Of a stretch of DNA of 64,000 nucleotides, positions 50,020 to 59,236 are shown piece by piece; position 1 is the stretch's first letter; each line of letters begins with the position of its first letter. The stretch is taken from assembly GCA_934217675.1 (NCBI GenBank), contig CAKQCV010000002.1:1-64000 (forward strand), in the 5' to 3' direction. The position numbers and the translations under genes are program-made. Under the pieces are notes generated by a model. It was given only the letters and a program-made list of their open reading frames with translations, searched no databases and was not told the DNA's origin. This stretch comes from an uncultured Prevotella sp. Its GTDB lineage: Bacteria; Bacteroidota; Bacteroidia; Bacteroidales; Bacteroidaceae.

Positions 50020-50055
50020 CTGAGGAAGAGAAATAATAAATAAACAATATAGAAA

Positions 50056-52080
50056 ATGAAAAGAACAAAAATGAAAAAGGTGTTCCTGACCACCTTGTTG
50101 ATGCTCATGACAGTGATGCTGTGGGCACAATCCAGTCCTGTGCATTTCACAGTAAGTCAGAAACAAGTTTCCGACACAGAAGTAGATGTCGTATTTAAAG
50201 GAAAAATTGCCGCAGGATGGCATGTCTATGCTCCAAATATTCCTGCCGACGGACCAATACCTGCTACTCTCACCACTGAAAAGGCTGAAGGTGTGAAGGC
50301 TGTAGGAAAGCTTAAAGCTCTTGGAAAGGAAATAAAAGAGTATGACCAAATCTTTGGTATGCAGTTGCGCTATTTTGAACATAGTGTAACCTTTGTGCAG
50401 CGTTATAAAATAACAGGAAAGACTTATAACGTAAAGGGATACTTGGAGTATGGAGCTTGTAATGACTCTGGCTGTATGCCTCCAACATCGGTAGAATTCT
50501 CATATAAAGGCAACGGACCAGCCGATGCTCCAGAGGCTAAAGAAGAAATTGCAGATGAGGCTACTACCGACTCTGTTCCAGCAGTGGCTACTACTACGGT
50601 TGCTGATTCTGCATCTGTAGATACAGCTGCAGTGGTTAGCGATGGCAATCTGTGGAAACCGGTAATAAATGAACTGAAAGCTTACCAAGATGGTGGAACC
50701 ACTTCTCATTCTCTGTTCTATATTCTTATAATGGGTTTTGTTGGCGGACTGCTTGCTGTTCTCATGCCGTGCATCTGGCCTATCATACCAATGACAGTGA
50801 GCTTCTTCCTGAAGCGTAACAAAGACAAGGCAAAGGGTATTCGCGATGCTATAACATACGGTATATCTATCATTGTTATTTATGTGTTGCTTGGCTTTGT
50901 CATAACATTGATTTCTGGTGGTAACGGACTTAACAGCCTTTCAACAAATGCTGTGTTTAATATCATCATCTTCCTTGTTCTTGTGGTATTTGCCGTGTCA
51001 TTCTTCGGATGGTTTGAGTTGGAGTTACCGTCAAAGTGGACAAACTCTGTTGATAACAAAGCTTCTGCCACAAGTGGTCTTGTGTCTATATTCCTTATGG
51101 CATTCACTCTTGTGCTTGTATCGTTCTCTTGTACGGCACCTATTATCGGACTGCTTCTTGCAGAATTCTCGACATCAGGAAATATAGCTGCTCCGGCAGT
51201 TGGAATGTTGGGCTTCTCTATTGCTCTCGCATTGCCTTTCACACTGTTTGCAATGTTCCCGGCATGGTTAAAGCAAGCTCCAAAGTCTGGCTCGTGGATG
51301 AATACTCTTAAAGTGTCTCTTGGTTTTGTTGAACTCGCTTTCTCTTTGAAATTCTTGTCAGTAGCCGATTTGGCATACGGTTGGCATTTGCTCGACCGTG
51401 AGACTTTCCTTGCTCTTTGGATTGCTATATTCTTTATGTTGGGACTTTACCTTATAGGTAAGCTGAAGTTCCAGAGCGATGTAATGATGGGAGAGAGCAA
51501 GCCAATGCCTGTGCCATGCGTGATGCTTGGTCTTGTGTCGTTTGCTTTTGCAATCTATATGGTTCCTGGACTTTGGGGTGCTCCTTGTAAAGCTGTTGGT
51601 GCATTCGCCCCACCGGTAAATACTCAAGATTTCAACTTGAATACAAATGAAATCAAGCCGAAATATACCTCATACGAAGAAGGAATGGCAGCCGCTGCTG
51701 CTCAGGGAAAACCTGTATTGATTGACTTTACTGGATTTGGTTGTGTGAATTGTCGCAAGATGGAGGCTGCCGTATGGACAGACCCTCGTGTGGCAGAGAA
51801 ACTCAATGATGACTATATCCTTATATCTCTATATGTTGATGACAAACAGCCTCTTGCAAAGCCTATTGAGGTTACTGTGAATGGGCAGAAGCGTACATTG
51901 CGTACTGTTGGCGACAAGTGGAGTTATTTGCAGCAGAGCAAGTTTGGTGCATTGGCGCAACCTTATTACGTGGCTCTTGATGCAGAGGGTAAGCCTCTTG
52001 CCCGTCCGTTCTCATACAAGGAGGATGTTCAAGACTATCTTAATTTCTTGCAGGAGGGTCTTGACAAATACAAGAAATAA
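50056..52080 (+). CDS. DsbD-like thiol:disulfide interchange protein
   Basis: The 674-residue protein has a signal peptide (about residues 1-26), a periplasmic N-terminal DsbD alpha-like domain with C135 and C140 (YGACNDSGCMPP), and a membrane domain of about eight helices. The membrane domain has its redox pair at C239 (LMPCIWPIIPM) and C359 (SFSCTAPIIG). A C-terminal thioredoxin domain follows with C563-VN-C566 (FGCVNCRKMEAAVW). DsbD proteins carry electrons from cytoplasmic thioredoxin to periplasmic proteins. A second ATG at 50071 is possible and would also leave a signal peptide. The DnaA-box cluster fills the 90-bp upstream gap. A terminator follows. Confidence 0.9.
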   Translation: MKRTKMKKVFLTTLLMLMTVMLWAQSSPVHFTVSQKQVSDTEVDVVFKGKIAAGWHVYAPNIPADGPIPATLTTEKAEGVKAVGKLKALGKEIKEYDQIFGMQLRYFEHSVTFVQRYKITGKTYNVKGYLEYGACNDSGCMPPTSVEFSYKGNGPADAPEAKEEIADEATTDSVPAVATTTVADSASVDTAAVVSDGNLWKPVINELKAYQDGGTTSHSLFYILIMGFVGGLLAVLMPCIWPIIPMTVSFFLKRNKDKAKGIRDAITYGISIIVIYVLLGFVITLISGGNGLNSLSTNAVFNIIIFLVLVVFAVSFFGWFELELPSKWTNSVDNKASATSGLVSIFLMAFTLVLVSFSCTAPIIGLLLAEFSTSGNIAAPAVGMLGFSIALALPFTLFAMFPAWLKQAPKSGSWMNTLKVSLGFVELAFSLKFLSVADLAYGWHLLDRETFLALWIAIFFMLGLYLIGKLKFQSDVMMGESKPMPVPCVMLGLVSFAFAIYMVPGLWGAPCKAVGAFAPPVNTQDFNLNTNEIKPKYTSYEEGMAAAAAQGKPVLIDFTGFGCVNCRKMEAAVWTDPRVAEKLNDDYILISLYVDDKQPLAKPIEVTVNGQKRTLRTVGDKWSYLQQSKFGALAQPYYVALDAEGKPLARPFSYKEDVQDYLNFLQEGLDKYKK

Positions 52081-52111
52081 TTAGCTGATATTACATATAA
52101 TATATTGTTGG

Positions 52112-52152
52112 CAGCATTGTATTCAGAATTTTGAGTACAATGCTGTTTTTTT
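52112..52152 (+). terminator. Intrinsic terminator after the DsbD-like gene
   Basis: Perfect 10-bp arms CAGCATTGTA/TACAATGCTG (52112-52121, 52136-52145) are followed by seven T bases. Confidence 0.88.
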
Positions 52153-52203
52153 ATGCTCTTCTGTATATATGTATTGTATAATAGAATCTTTATATAGAAA
52201 AAG

Positions 52204-52234
52204 TTGCACTGTATTAAATCTTTACTTACATTTG
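52204..52234 (+). promoter_or_regulatory. Promoter of the RHS locus
   Basis: TTG at 52204-52206, 20 bp, then TACATTTG at 52227-52234 give a strong match. The start point near 52240 precedes the small ORF at 52256 and the RHS gene. Confidence 0.7.
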
Positions 52235-52255
52235 CAAACAAAACTATACAATCCT

Positions 52256-52441
52256 ATGAAAATACAAATAGTTGCAGTAATTTTATCAATGTCCTATCTG
52301 CTTGTTTTTGCACAAACAAGTAACGATACGTCGCACTTGTATAGGATTGGGGATATTATTTACAGTAACAGTATTGGCAATATATATATATGTGAAAGCG
52401 GAGACTGTTGTACGTGGAACTTCCGAATTGTTTGGGTTTGA
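52256..52441 (+). CDS. Small secreted protein ahead of the RHS gene, possibly truncated
   Basis: The 61-residue frame starts with a signal peptide (MKIQIVAVILSMSYLLVFAQ) and then TSNDTSHLYRIGDIIYSNSI. It ends 45 bp before the likely RHS start and sits directly behind the promoter. The mature part is only about 40 residues and the +1 frame stays open past the stop, so it may be a frameshifted remnant. Function unknown. Confidence 0.5.
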   Translation: MKIQIVAVILSMSYLLVFAQTSNDTSHLYRIGDIIYSNSIGNIYICESGDCCTWNFRIVWV

Positions 52442-52486
52442 GAAATGGAGAGTATGTAATAAAAATAATCATTGGGGAGGCGGTGT

Positions 52487-55400
52487 ATGAATGTAAGGTT
52501 CATTATGACGGAAAATGATAAAGGAATTAGTAATACCATAACATTATTAATAATCCGAGCAATGGTATTTTTGTCCCTTCAGATTTTGTGTCTCTTTTCC
52601 TCAGCCCAACTTCCTTCTCAGAACTATGTTAAAACAGATCAGATGCTTGATGCTTCCGGCAGTAGAAGTGTCAGCACGACGAAAGTATATGACGGTTTGG
52701 GGCGTCCAGTCCTGGAAGTTACCAAAGGTCTGGGTACTTCAGGCAAAAACGTATATACATTTCAGGAGTACAATTCCAAAGGAGAAGTTAAAAAAGAGTG
52801 GTTGCCAGCAGTGGGAAACCAACAAGTCCAAGATGTTAAGTCAACAGATATCGCAGGCTTGTCTTTCATTACTTATTCTGACACGAAAGCATACACGTCC
52901 AACGTCTACGATGCGCTTGGCAGAAAAGTATCCGCCCGAACATCTGGCGAATCCTGGTACATTAACGGTAAGGCAAAGACCGTGGAATACGGTACAAACG
53001 AGGAAAACACCGTAAAGCACTATATAGCAACAGGCTCCCCTAAATACACACTCTCGCAGAATGGCTATTATGCAAGAGGAACGTTGTTCCGTGAGAAATC
53101 CACAGATGAAGACGGCAAATATGTTGAGACCTATAAAGACCTGATGGGCAAGAAAGTTCTTGAACGCCGTAACGGCAACACCGATACTTATTATGTCTAC
53201 GATGCTTTTATGCGTCTTCGCTTCGTCCTGTCTCCAGAATACCAGAGGTCAGGTTACAAGTCAAAGTATGCCTACGAATACCGCTATGACGACAGGGGGA
53301 ACATAGTTAAAAAGAAACTTCCCGGTTGTGATTATGTACAATACTGGTATGATTCTGCCGACCGGCTTTCCTTTATGCAGGATGCCCCGCTACGTGAACG
53401 TGGCGTTTACCGTTTTTTCCTTTATGACCGTTACGGCAGGTTAGCATTGCAGGGCATCTGTAGTACCTGTATAAGGAAACCTTGTAAGAATGTTGCAACA
53501 ATGACATGTGGCAGTGGTATTAGTGGCAGTGGTTATGAAATGTCCTCCCCCCAGAATATATCAGTAATAATGATAGAAGAGGCGAACTATTATGACAGTT
53601 ACGACTTCTTGAATATCCCAGAATCAGCATTTTGGGGTATTGACGCCTTATCACCTGACCACCTTCCTTCCCCCTATGGAAAACAGACAGGAAAGATGCA
53701 GTTGTCAAGCTCCGGTGACAAGTTTGTAACGGCAACTTACTATAACGGCAGAGGACTGCCTTCAAATATAATAACAGCGCATGTCGGCAAGCGCCAAACC
53801 GAAAAACATACTATATATTCTTTCACAGACAAGCCGATAGAAACGCGCATAAACGAATATGACACAGAAAGCGGCAATAAGGTTTTGACAGTTTCCACAG
53901 TAGAGAAAAGGACCTATTCCGAAGTCACAGACAATCTGTTGTCAGTTTCCATTACAGTAAACGGTAAGACGGAAACAGTTCAGACTTTAGACTATGATGA
54001 TTTGGGACGTGTAAAGTCAATTATCCGCGGTGGAAAAGCAGGCTCCTTGACTTATGACTATAACCTTCATGGTTGGACTACGAGAATCATCAGTAGAGAC
54101 TTCACGGAAGAACTCCATTATACCGATGGTGTCGGTACGCCATGTTTCGATGGTAACATAAGCAGCCAGTTATGGTCAACATCCGATTACGGACAGACAC
54201 GAGGTTACAAGTTTTATTATGACGATCTTGACAGACTAAAAGAAGCCGTCTACGGTGAGACTACTTCTTTGTGTGACAAGCAGAACCGCTACAACGAAAA
54301 GGTTGTGGAATACACATCCAATGGCGCGATGAAACGCTTTCAGCGCAGAGGACTGAAAGACGACGGTGAATACGGAAAGATAGACAACCTGAACATAAAG
54401 CTTGACGGCAACAGACTTCTTAATGTCACAGACGATGCCTTGCCAGCCAACAAATACTCGTCCTTCAACTTTGTTGACGGTGCCAATGAACAGATAGAGT
54501 ATGAGTACAACGGTGTTGGAGCTTTGGTAAAGGACTTGAACCGTGGCATGACAGTAAGTTATGATGACCAGAACAATCCGAGACGTATAGATTTTACAGA
54601 CGGCAATTCGATAACATACAATTATCTGCCCGACGGAACTCTGCTGTCAAAGAGTTATGGTTTGCCGAAAGAAAGCGATAAAGAGACAGAGAGTCTTTTA
54701 AACAGCGCAGATACAACTACCGACTTGATATACTTATCCCCGACAAAGATGTTGTATGTTGGCAAAACCGAATACAGCGGAAACTTCATCTACAGCAATG
54801 GCAAACTTGACAAGGTATTGTTTCCAGGTGGATACTGTACTTTTCCCAGCAAAGACAAAAGTAATGAGCCAAAATTCCACTACTATACGCAAGACCATTT
54901 GGGCAACAACCGTGTGGTGACGAACGAGGATGGAACAGTGGAACAGATAACCCATTACTATCCGTTTGGTGGAACATTTGGTGATGCCGGATTAAATGCC
55001 AGTTTGCAGCAATACAAGTATAATGGGAAGGAACTTGACAGAGTAGCAGGGCTGAATACTTATGACTATGGGGCACGACAATACTTTTCAGCATTGCCGA
55101 CGTGGGATAGAATGGATCCGATGTGTGAAAAATATTATAACGTGAGTCCGTATACATATTGTTTCAACAATCCTTTGGCCTTTGTAGATTTATGGGGTAT
55201 GCTAATAGGCGATTATTATGATGAAAAAGGCAATTTTATTGGAAATGATGGAATAGATGATAACGAGATATATGCCCTTAGAACGACAAAAACTTATTTT
55301 GATTCATACTCAGAGGATAATCAAATAGCAAAAGTCACAAGTATTAGCAAGAAACAAGCAAAGGCTGCTATTTCAGAAATTCGCAATCACAGCGGAGATG

Positions 55401-55840
55401 AATCTTATGATTTCAGTAATGCAAGAAACAGTTTTGTAAGGTTGGACGGGACAAGAGAAACAAGGAATAAAGTCATGAGTTATATAAAAGATGACGGAAC
55501 AGGAGGACGTAAACCTGATAATAATAGGGAATATGCTATTAACTATGAAATTAATGATTCACAAATTATGTATTCACAAATAGGGATAGATGGCACTCCT
55601 TTTGGAAAAACAAATATAAGCATAATGACAGGCAATAGTGACAATGCAATATTTATTCATTCTCACCCTAGCGGAACAAATGGTAATTCATATTGGATAC
55701 AAGCTCCATCATGCTCTGATATTAAGAATGCAAATAACAACAATAATTATGTTGTTGCCATGGGAGAGAGAATGGTTTATGTATATAAGAAAGGCAATGG
55801 TATTATTGCGAGATTTCCAATTTCAATATATATAAAATAA
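52487..55840 (+). CDS. RHS-repeat polymorphic toxin with JAB/JAMM-like C-terminal tip
   Basis: The protein has 1117 residues from ATG 52487; starts at 52505 or 52562 are also possible, the last giving a signal peptide MVFLSLQILCLFSSAQ. It carries YD/RHS repeats over most of its length. The RHS core follows (YYTQDHLGNNRVV, HYYPFGGTFGDAG, YKYNGKELDRVAGLNTYDYG, WDRMDP, and the closing NPLAFVDLWGM). After the core comes a different tip of about 210 residues. It contains IFIHSHPSG, then 12 residues later APSCSDI, matching the HxHP...SxxD zinc motif of JAB/JAMM peptidases (H1058, H1060, S1075, D1078 from ATG 52487) with a longer insert than the classic spacing. JAB domains are known toxin tips. The tip would be cut free from the RHS shell and act in a rival cell. 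The next gene, 6 bp later, is the likely immunity gene. Secretion route is not visible. Confidence 0.82.
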   Translation: MNVRFIMTENDKGISNTITLLIIRAMVFLSLQILCLFSSAQLPSQNYVKTDQMLDASGSRSVSTTKVYDGLGRPVLEVTKGLGTSGKNVYTFQEYNSKGEVKKEWLPAVGNQQVQDVKSTDIAGLSFITYSDTKAYTSNVYDALGRKVSARTSGESWYINGKAKTVEYGTNEENTVKHYIATGSPKYTLSQNGYYARGTLFREKSTDEDGKYVETYKDLMGKKVLERRNGNTDTYYVYDAFMRLRFVLSPEYQRSGYKSKYAYEYRYDDRGNIVKKKLPGCDYVQYWYDSADRLSFMQDAPLRERGVYRFFLYDRYGRLALQGICSTCIRKPCKNVATMTCGSGISGSGYEMSSPQNISVIMIEEANYYDSYDFLNIPESAFWGIDALSPDHLPSPYGKQTGKMQLSSSGDKFVTATYYNGRGLPSNIITAHVGKRQTEKHTIYSFTDKPIETRINEYDTESGNKVLTVSTVEKRTYSEVTDNLLSVSITVNGKTETVQTLDYDDLGRVKSIIRGGKAGSLTYDYNLHGWTTRIISRDFTEELHYTDGVGTPCFDGNISSQLWSTSDYGQTRGYKFYYDDLDRLKEAVYGETTSLCDKQNRYNEKVVEYTSNGAMKRFQRRGLKDDGEYGKIDNLNIKLDGNRLLNVTDDALPANKYSSFNFVDGANEQIEYEYNGVGALVKDLNRGMTVSYDDQNNPRRIDFTDGNSITYNYLPDGTLLSKSYGLPKESDKETESLLNSADTTTDLIYLSPTKMLYVGKTEYSGNFIYSNGKLDKVLFPGGYCTFPSKDKSNEPKFHYYTQDHLGNNRVVTNEDGTVEQITHYYPFGGTFGDAGLNASLQQYKYNGKELDRVAGLNTYDYGARQYFSALPTWDRMDPMCEKYYNVSPYTYCFNNPLAFVDLWGMLIGDYYDEKGNFIGNDGIDDNEIYALRTTKTYFDSYSEDNQIAKVTSISKKQAKAAISEIRNHSGDESYDFSNARNSFVRLDGTRETRNKVMSYIKDDGTGGRKPDNNREYAINYEINDSQIMYSQIGIDGTPFGKTNISIMTGNSDNAIFIHSHPSGTNGNSYWIQAPSCSDIKNANNNNNYVVAMGERMVYVYKKGNGIIARFPISIYIK

Positions 55841-55846
55841 AATATT

Positions 55847-56758
55847 ATGAAAAAATTATGTATACTTGTAGCAATTGTTTGCTTTTCTTGTCCTATGAGC
55901 GGACAAAAATTCTATGATATGCTTAAAGAAACAATAGACAGTACATTTCTCTATGCAAAGGAACATTTTAAAATGGATACAGAAGGTTTATTAAAGGAAT
56001 ACAAATTAGATTATTATTACCATCCAAATTCTTTTTATCCAGAAACAATAATGGAATCAAAAGAAAAACAACATAAAAGATGTGTCTATATCGGTGACTA
56101 TGATGTCATGCTTGGTGAGGATACAATAATAATAAATACTTACGTAAAAATAATGTATAAAACGCTTTTGAAGAAAAGAGGGCTATTCAGAAGAATTGAC
56201 GAAAAAAAATACTATTATGTATGCACTCCTAATAGTCTTATGTACATATATAACAAGGAAAACAATAAATGGGGACAATGTAATTATAAATTAAGCTCAA
56301 GGTTCCTACAGTGGGATAATGAAGTTGCAAACGGCAAGAGGTGTACGCTGACAAACTGTATAGACGAAACCCTTAATTTTGCACTTAATAGCTATACATC
56401 TGAACATATTGTCAACTCTCCAAATGACATTTTGGTAATAGAAAATACTTTAGGAGTAATATTTTTCTATCGACTATATTCTATTAAGGGTTTTCCGTAT
56501 TTAGTTGCTTCCATACAGAATTTGACTTCTAAAGATATTGCTAAATATAAAGCTGTGTTTGGATGGGTTGACATTGAGTTAAATGGGGATATCTTTAAAA
56601 TAACAATAAGACGTGTTGGTGGTAAAAATTATTCTTCAAATATGAGTCTTGAGAAATCGCTAATATCAGAATACATTTGTTCTTTTTCTTACTCTCCATT
56701 AAAAAAATCATGGGTATGCATAAAAAAAGAAAAGAAAAGATATAGATATGAGTGGTAA
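55847..56758 (+). CDS. Putative immunity protein for the JAB-tipped RHS toxin
   Basis: The 303-residue protein begins 6 bp after the toxin stop and has a signal peptide (MKKLCILVAIVCFSCPMSGQ). The rest is mixed alpha/beta with no known motif; recognisable phrases are YIGDYDVMLGEDTII, SLMYIYNKENNKWGQ and FGWVDIELNGDIFKITIR. The immunity role is inferred from position and from the presence of a decayed paralogue next to a duplicated tip fragment at 56760-57702. Export suggests the toxin is neutralised in the periplasm or at the membrane. Confidence 0.6.
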   Translation: MKKLCILVAIVCFSCPMSGQKFYDMLKETIDSTFLYAKEHFKMDTEGLLKEYKLDYYYHPNSFYPETIMESKEKQHKRCVYIGDYDVMLGEDTIIINTYVKIMYKTLLKKRGLFRRIDEKKYYYVCTPNSLMYIYNKENNKWGQCNYKLSSRFLQWDNEVANGKRCTLTNCIDETLNFALNSYTSEHIVNSPNDILVIENTLGVIFFYRLYSIKGFPYLVASIQNLTSKDIAKYKAVFGWVDIELNGDIFKITIRRVGGKNYSSNMSLEKSLISEYICSFSYSPLKKSWVCIKKEKKRYRYEW

Positions 56759-56759
56759 T

Positions 56760-56852
56760 GTAAGGTTGGACAGGACAAGAGAAACAAGGAATAAAGTCAT
56801 GAGCTATATAAAATACAATGGAACAGGAGGTCGTAATCCTGGTAATAATAGG
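56760..56852 (+). repeat. Duplicated fragment of the JAB tip coding region
   Basis: This 93-bp stretch matches 55436-55528 inside the RHS tip without gaps (offset 1324) but with scattered substitutions, and then runs into stop codons. It is the relic of a second, related tip cassette. Confidence 0.75.
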
Positions 56853-56927
56853 TAATACCTTGTTTACTTTGATAAAATGACCAAACAGACATTTTCATTA
56901 AAATTACGATTATAATGAAAACTAAGT

Positions 56928-57702
56928 ATGAAAGCATTACTCGTAATCTTTCTTTTATTACTCGGTAATAAAAGCGCAGCCCAAACATTTTATTACATAC
57001 TACGAGAAGCAATGGATTCAACTTACAAATATATAATAGAGAGAAATGTTAGGTTTAAAACCATAGAAAAACTTAAATACAAATAATATATATGAACCAT
57101 ATGGATATGAACCAAGCAAAATGTTACAGACTCTAAAACTTAAGAAGAAAAATACACTTATGGATATAATCTGGTAGGAGATTATGATATGAGATTGAGG
57201 AAAGACATCATATTGATATACTCTTGTGGAACAACATTTCATAAAATGTTATAGGTGTAAGAATAAGTTTTGGAAAGCAAGGAATCGTATTAGTAATAAG
57301 AAAAGACCTTCTAAGATGTGCAATAATATTAATGAACTGATTTATGTATATAATAAAAATATGAAGTGTTGGAATTTAATAAAAGATAAAATAAGACCTA
57401 TGGATTTAGAGACATGGCTATTATTTCCTTCTTCATTTGGAACAACGTCAATTATTGAATGTATACATTATACTTTTGAAGTTCTTAAAGAGTATATAGT
57501 GTCAAAGGGATATAAATGTGATGAACTTTTATACATTGACAATTCCTTTCCTTTATTAACTCCATCAGATATATGGATTGCTTCGGAACAAGATATAAAG
57601 AATACAGACTATATGTGTTTAAAAAATATTATAGGTTGGATTTCTTTGGACTTAGAAGGTGATACGTTAATTGTAACGATTAGAAATAAAAATATGGTGT
57701 AG
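56928..57702 (+). pseudogene. Decayed paralogue of the putative immunity gene
   Basis: Starting at ATG 56928, MKALLVIFLLLLGNKSAAQT and FYYILREAMDSTYKYIIE parallel the N-terminus of the intact gene at 55847. The frame stops at 57086, resumes as GDYDMRLRKDIILIYS around 57178-57225, and continues in a third segment to 57702. There INELIYVYNKNMKCWN and IGWISLDLEGDTLIVTIR parallel SLMYIYNKENNKWG and FGWVDIELNGDIFKITIR. The order of all blocks is kept, so this is one gene broken by several indels. Confidence 0.75.
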
Positions 57703-57766
57703 AAAGGTCTTTGCGTAAACGTTATAATAAAATTATTCCCAACAATCTTATAAATGAAATTTTAAT

Positions 57767-58396
57767 ATGGAATTAATTCGTCTTTTAATCGTGCTAATAT
57801 TTATTTGCTTAAATAATTCATGTTCGGTCAAATGTACTAATAAACGTCAAAAAATAGAAACTATTGTACACCCGACATATTTGGATTCAAGTAAGCTATA
57901 TTTCATAAAGGGAGCCAATAATAAATATTATGTACTTAATATTTCACAAATCAGGCGACTTTATCTTAAAGTTTACATATCAAAGTATTGTACTTTAGAT
58001 TATTTTTTTCAAAATCTAAAAAAATCTGAGATAAAACCACCGTTGGATTCATTAACAGCCTTATATAATGAACCTTTTTATACTTTTGGATTTTATATAG
58101 ATTACAGAGTGTTGAAAGATTATAATTCTGCTGGAATAAGAGGTCTAATATCCAAATATGGTATAGACGAGAAGGAATATATAGATATAAGTCAAAATGA
58201 AAATATATCAACATTGTATAGTGTGGGATATTGTTTCTGGCTTAATGAATATGACTTTAGGTTTAGTGACCTATATTGGTTTTATACTTGCACAAAAAAA
58301 AGAAAAGAGAATATTTTGAAAAGGAAGTTATGGATAAATCCTGACTATTTTTTCTTCACACCTGATACTTTTGAGAAATATCTTTGCTTTCAATGA
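57767..58396 (+). CDS. Putative orphan immunity or lipoprotein-like protein
   Basis: The 209-residue protein begins with a hydrophobic signal (MELIRLLIVLIFICLNNSC) ending in a possible but weak lipobox at C19. The mature part is rich in aromatic and charged residues (YCFWLNEYDFRFSDLYWFYT) with no known motif. It stands alone between a decayed immunity paralogue and the mini-RHS cassette. In RHS loci such unmatched genes are often immunity genes whose toxin tip has been lost. The function is inferred from place only. Confidence 0.55.
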   Translation: MELIRLLIVLIFICLNNSCSVKCTNKRQKIETIVHPTYLDSSKLYFIKGANNKYYVLNISQIRRLYLKVYISKYCTLDYFFQNLKKSEIKPPLDSLTALYNEPFYTFGFYIDYRVLKDYNSAGIRGLISKYGIDEKEYIDISQNENISTLYSVGYCFWLNEYDFRFSDLYWFYTCTKKRKENILKRKLWINPDYFFFTPDTFEKYLCFQ

Positions 58397-58480
58397 TTAA
58401 AAAAAACAATGATAAAGATAGACATTTTAATAATATTTTTGCACAAATGGCTTTGAGTCGTTTCGGAACAGAAAATCCCC

Positions 58481-58591
58481 TATAGAGGTATTGAAGAATG
58501 CTTGAACAAGTATGAGTACAACTACAGAAAGTAACAGAATGGAGACAGTAAAAATTATAGTTAGATTTGTAAATGTCCGGGTAATGGTATT
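58481..58591 (+). repeat. RHS leader repeat, copy A
   Basis: This 111-bp block matches 59906-60016 without gaps (offset 1425) and with few substitutions. It covers the end of a small reading frame (GI-x-ECL-x-KYEYNYRK) and the start of the mini-RHS frame (METVKIIVRFVNVRVMV). The main RHS gene shares only the last part of the leader. Confidence 0.8.
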
Positions 58592-59236
58592 GTTTCCATG
58601 TGGATACTGTACCTTTCCCTGCAAAGACAAAAGTAATGAGCCAAAATTCCACTACTATACGCAAGACCATTTGGGCAACAACCGTGTGGTGACGAACGAG
58701 GATGGAACAGTGGAACAGATAACCCATTACTATCCGTTTGGTGGAACATTTGGTGATGCCGGATTAAATGCCAGTTTGCAGCAATACAAGTATAATGGGA
58801 AGGAACTTGACAGAGTAGCAGGGCTGAATACTTATGACTATGGTGCACGACAATATTTTTCAGCCTTGCCGATGTGGGATAGAATGGATGAAAAAGGTGA
58901 AAAGCATTATGATTTATCACCATATATAATATGTGGAAATAATTCTATAAATAGAATGGATACAGATGGTAAGGATTGGTTTTATTCCAGGGATGGTTCC
59001 TTTTTAGGTTCTTAACCGCATTTATAAACACTGGATATAATGGTACACAAAAATTATTTTCTACAGTTTCTAATGTTGTAAATATAATAGGAGGGCATGA
59101 ATTCTACGGACATTTTTTGTTAAATGGTAATGAAAAGTTAGCTTATAACATTCAAAAGCTTATCCCGTCATGGAATAAAACTACAAACCAATTAAAACAA
59201 CATGTTAAAGAAATGATAGAGTTATATGAAAAGTAG
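58512..59236 (+). pseudogene. Mini-RHS: leader fused to RHS core and a damaged HExxH-containing tip
   Basis: The frame from ATG 58512 (or 58539, METVK) reads the RHS leader, jumps in frame at VMVLFPCGYCTF into the RHS core, and ends at 59015 shortly after a new junction, NSINRMDTDGKDWFYSRDG. All YD repeats are missing. A second frame continues to TAG 59236 and contains GGHEFYGH (HEFYGH at 59096-59113), a zinc-peptidase-like HExxH motif found in some RHS tips, followed by LIPSWNKTTNQL. Deletion and frameshift have removed most of the tip, so the toxin is probably inactive as it stands. The next gene overlaps its stop by 11 bp. Confidence 0.7.
58586..58889 (+). repeat. Near-identical second copy of the RHS core
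   Basis: 304 bp match 54814-55117 of the main RHS gene with no gaps (offset 3772) and only seven substitutions by eye, mostly at the two ends. The central 230 bp or so are identical, which implies recent duplication or ongoing gene conversion. Confidence 0.92.
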
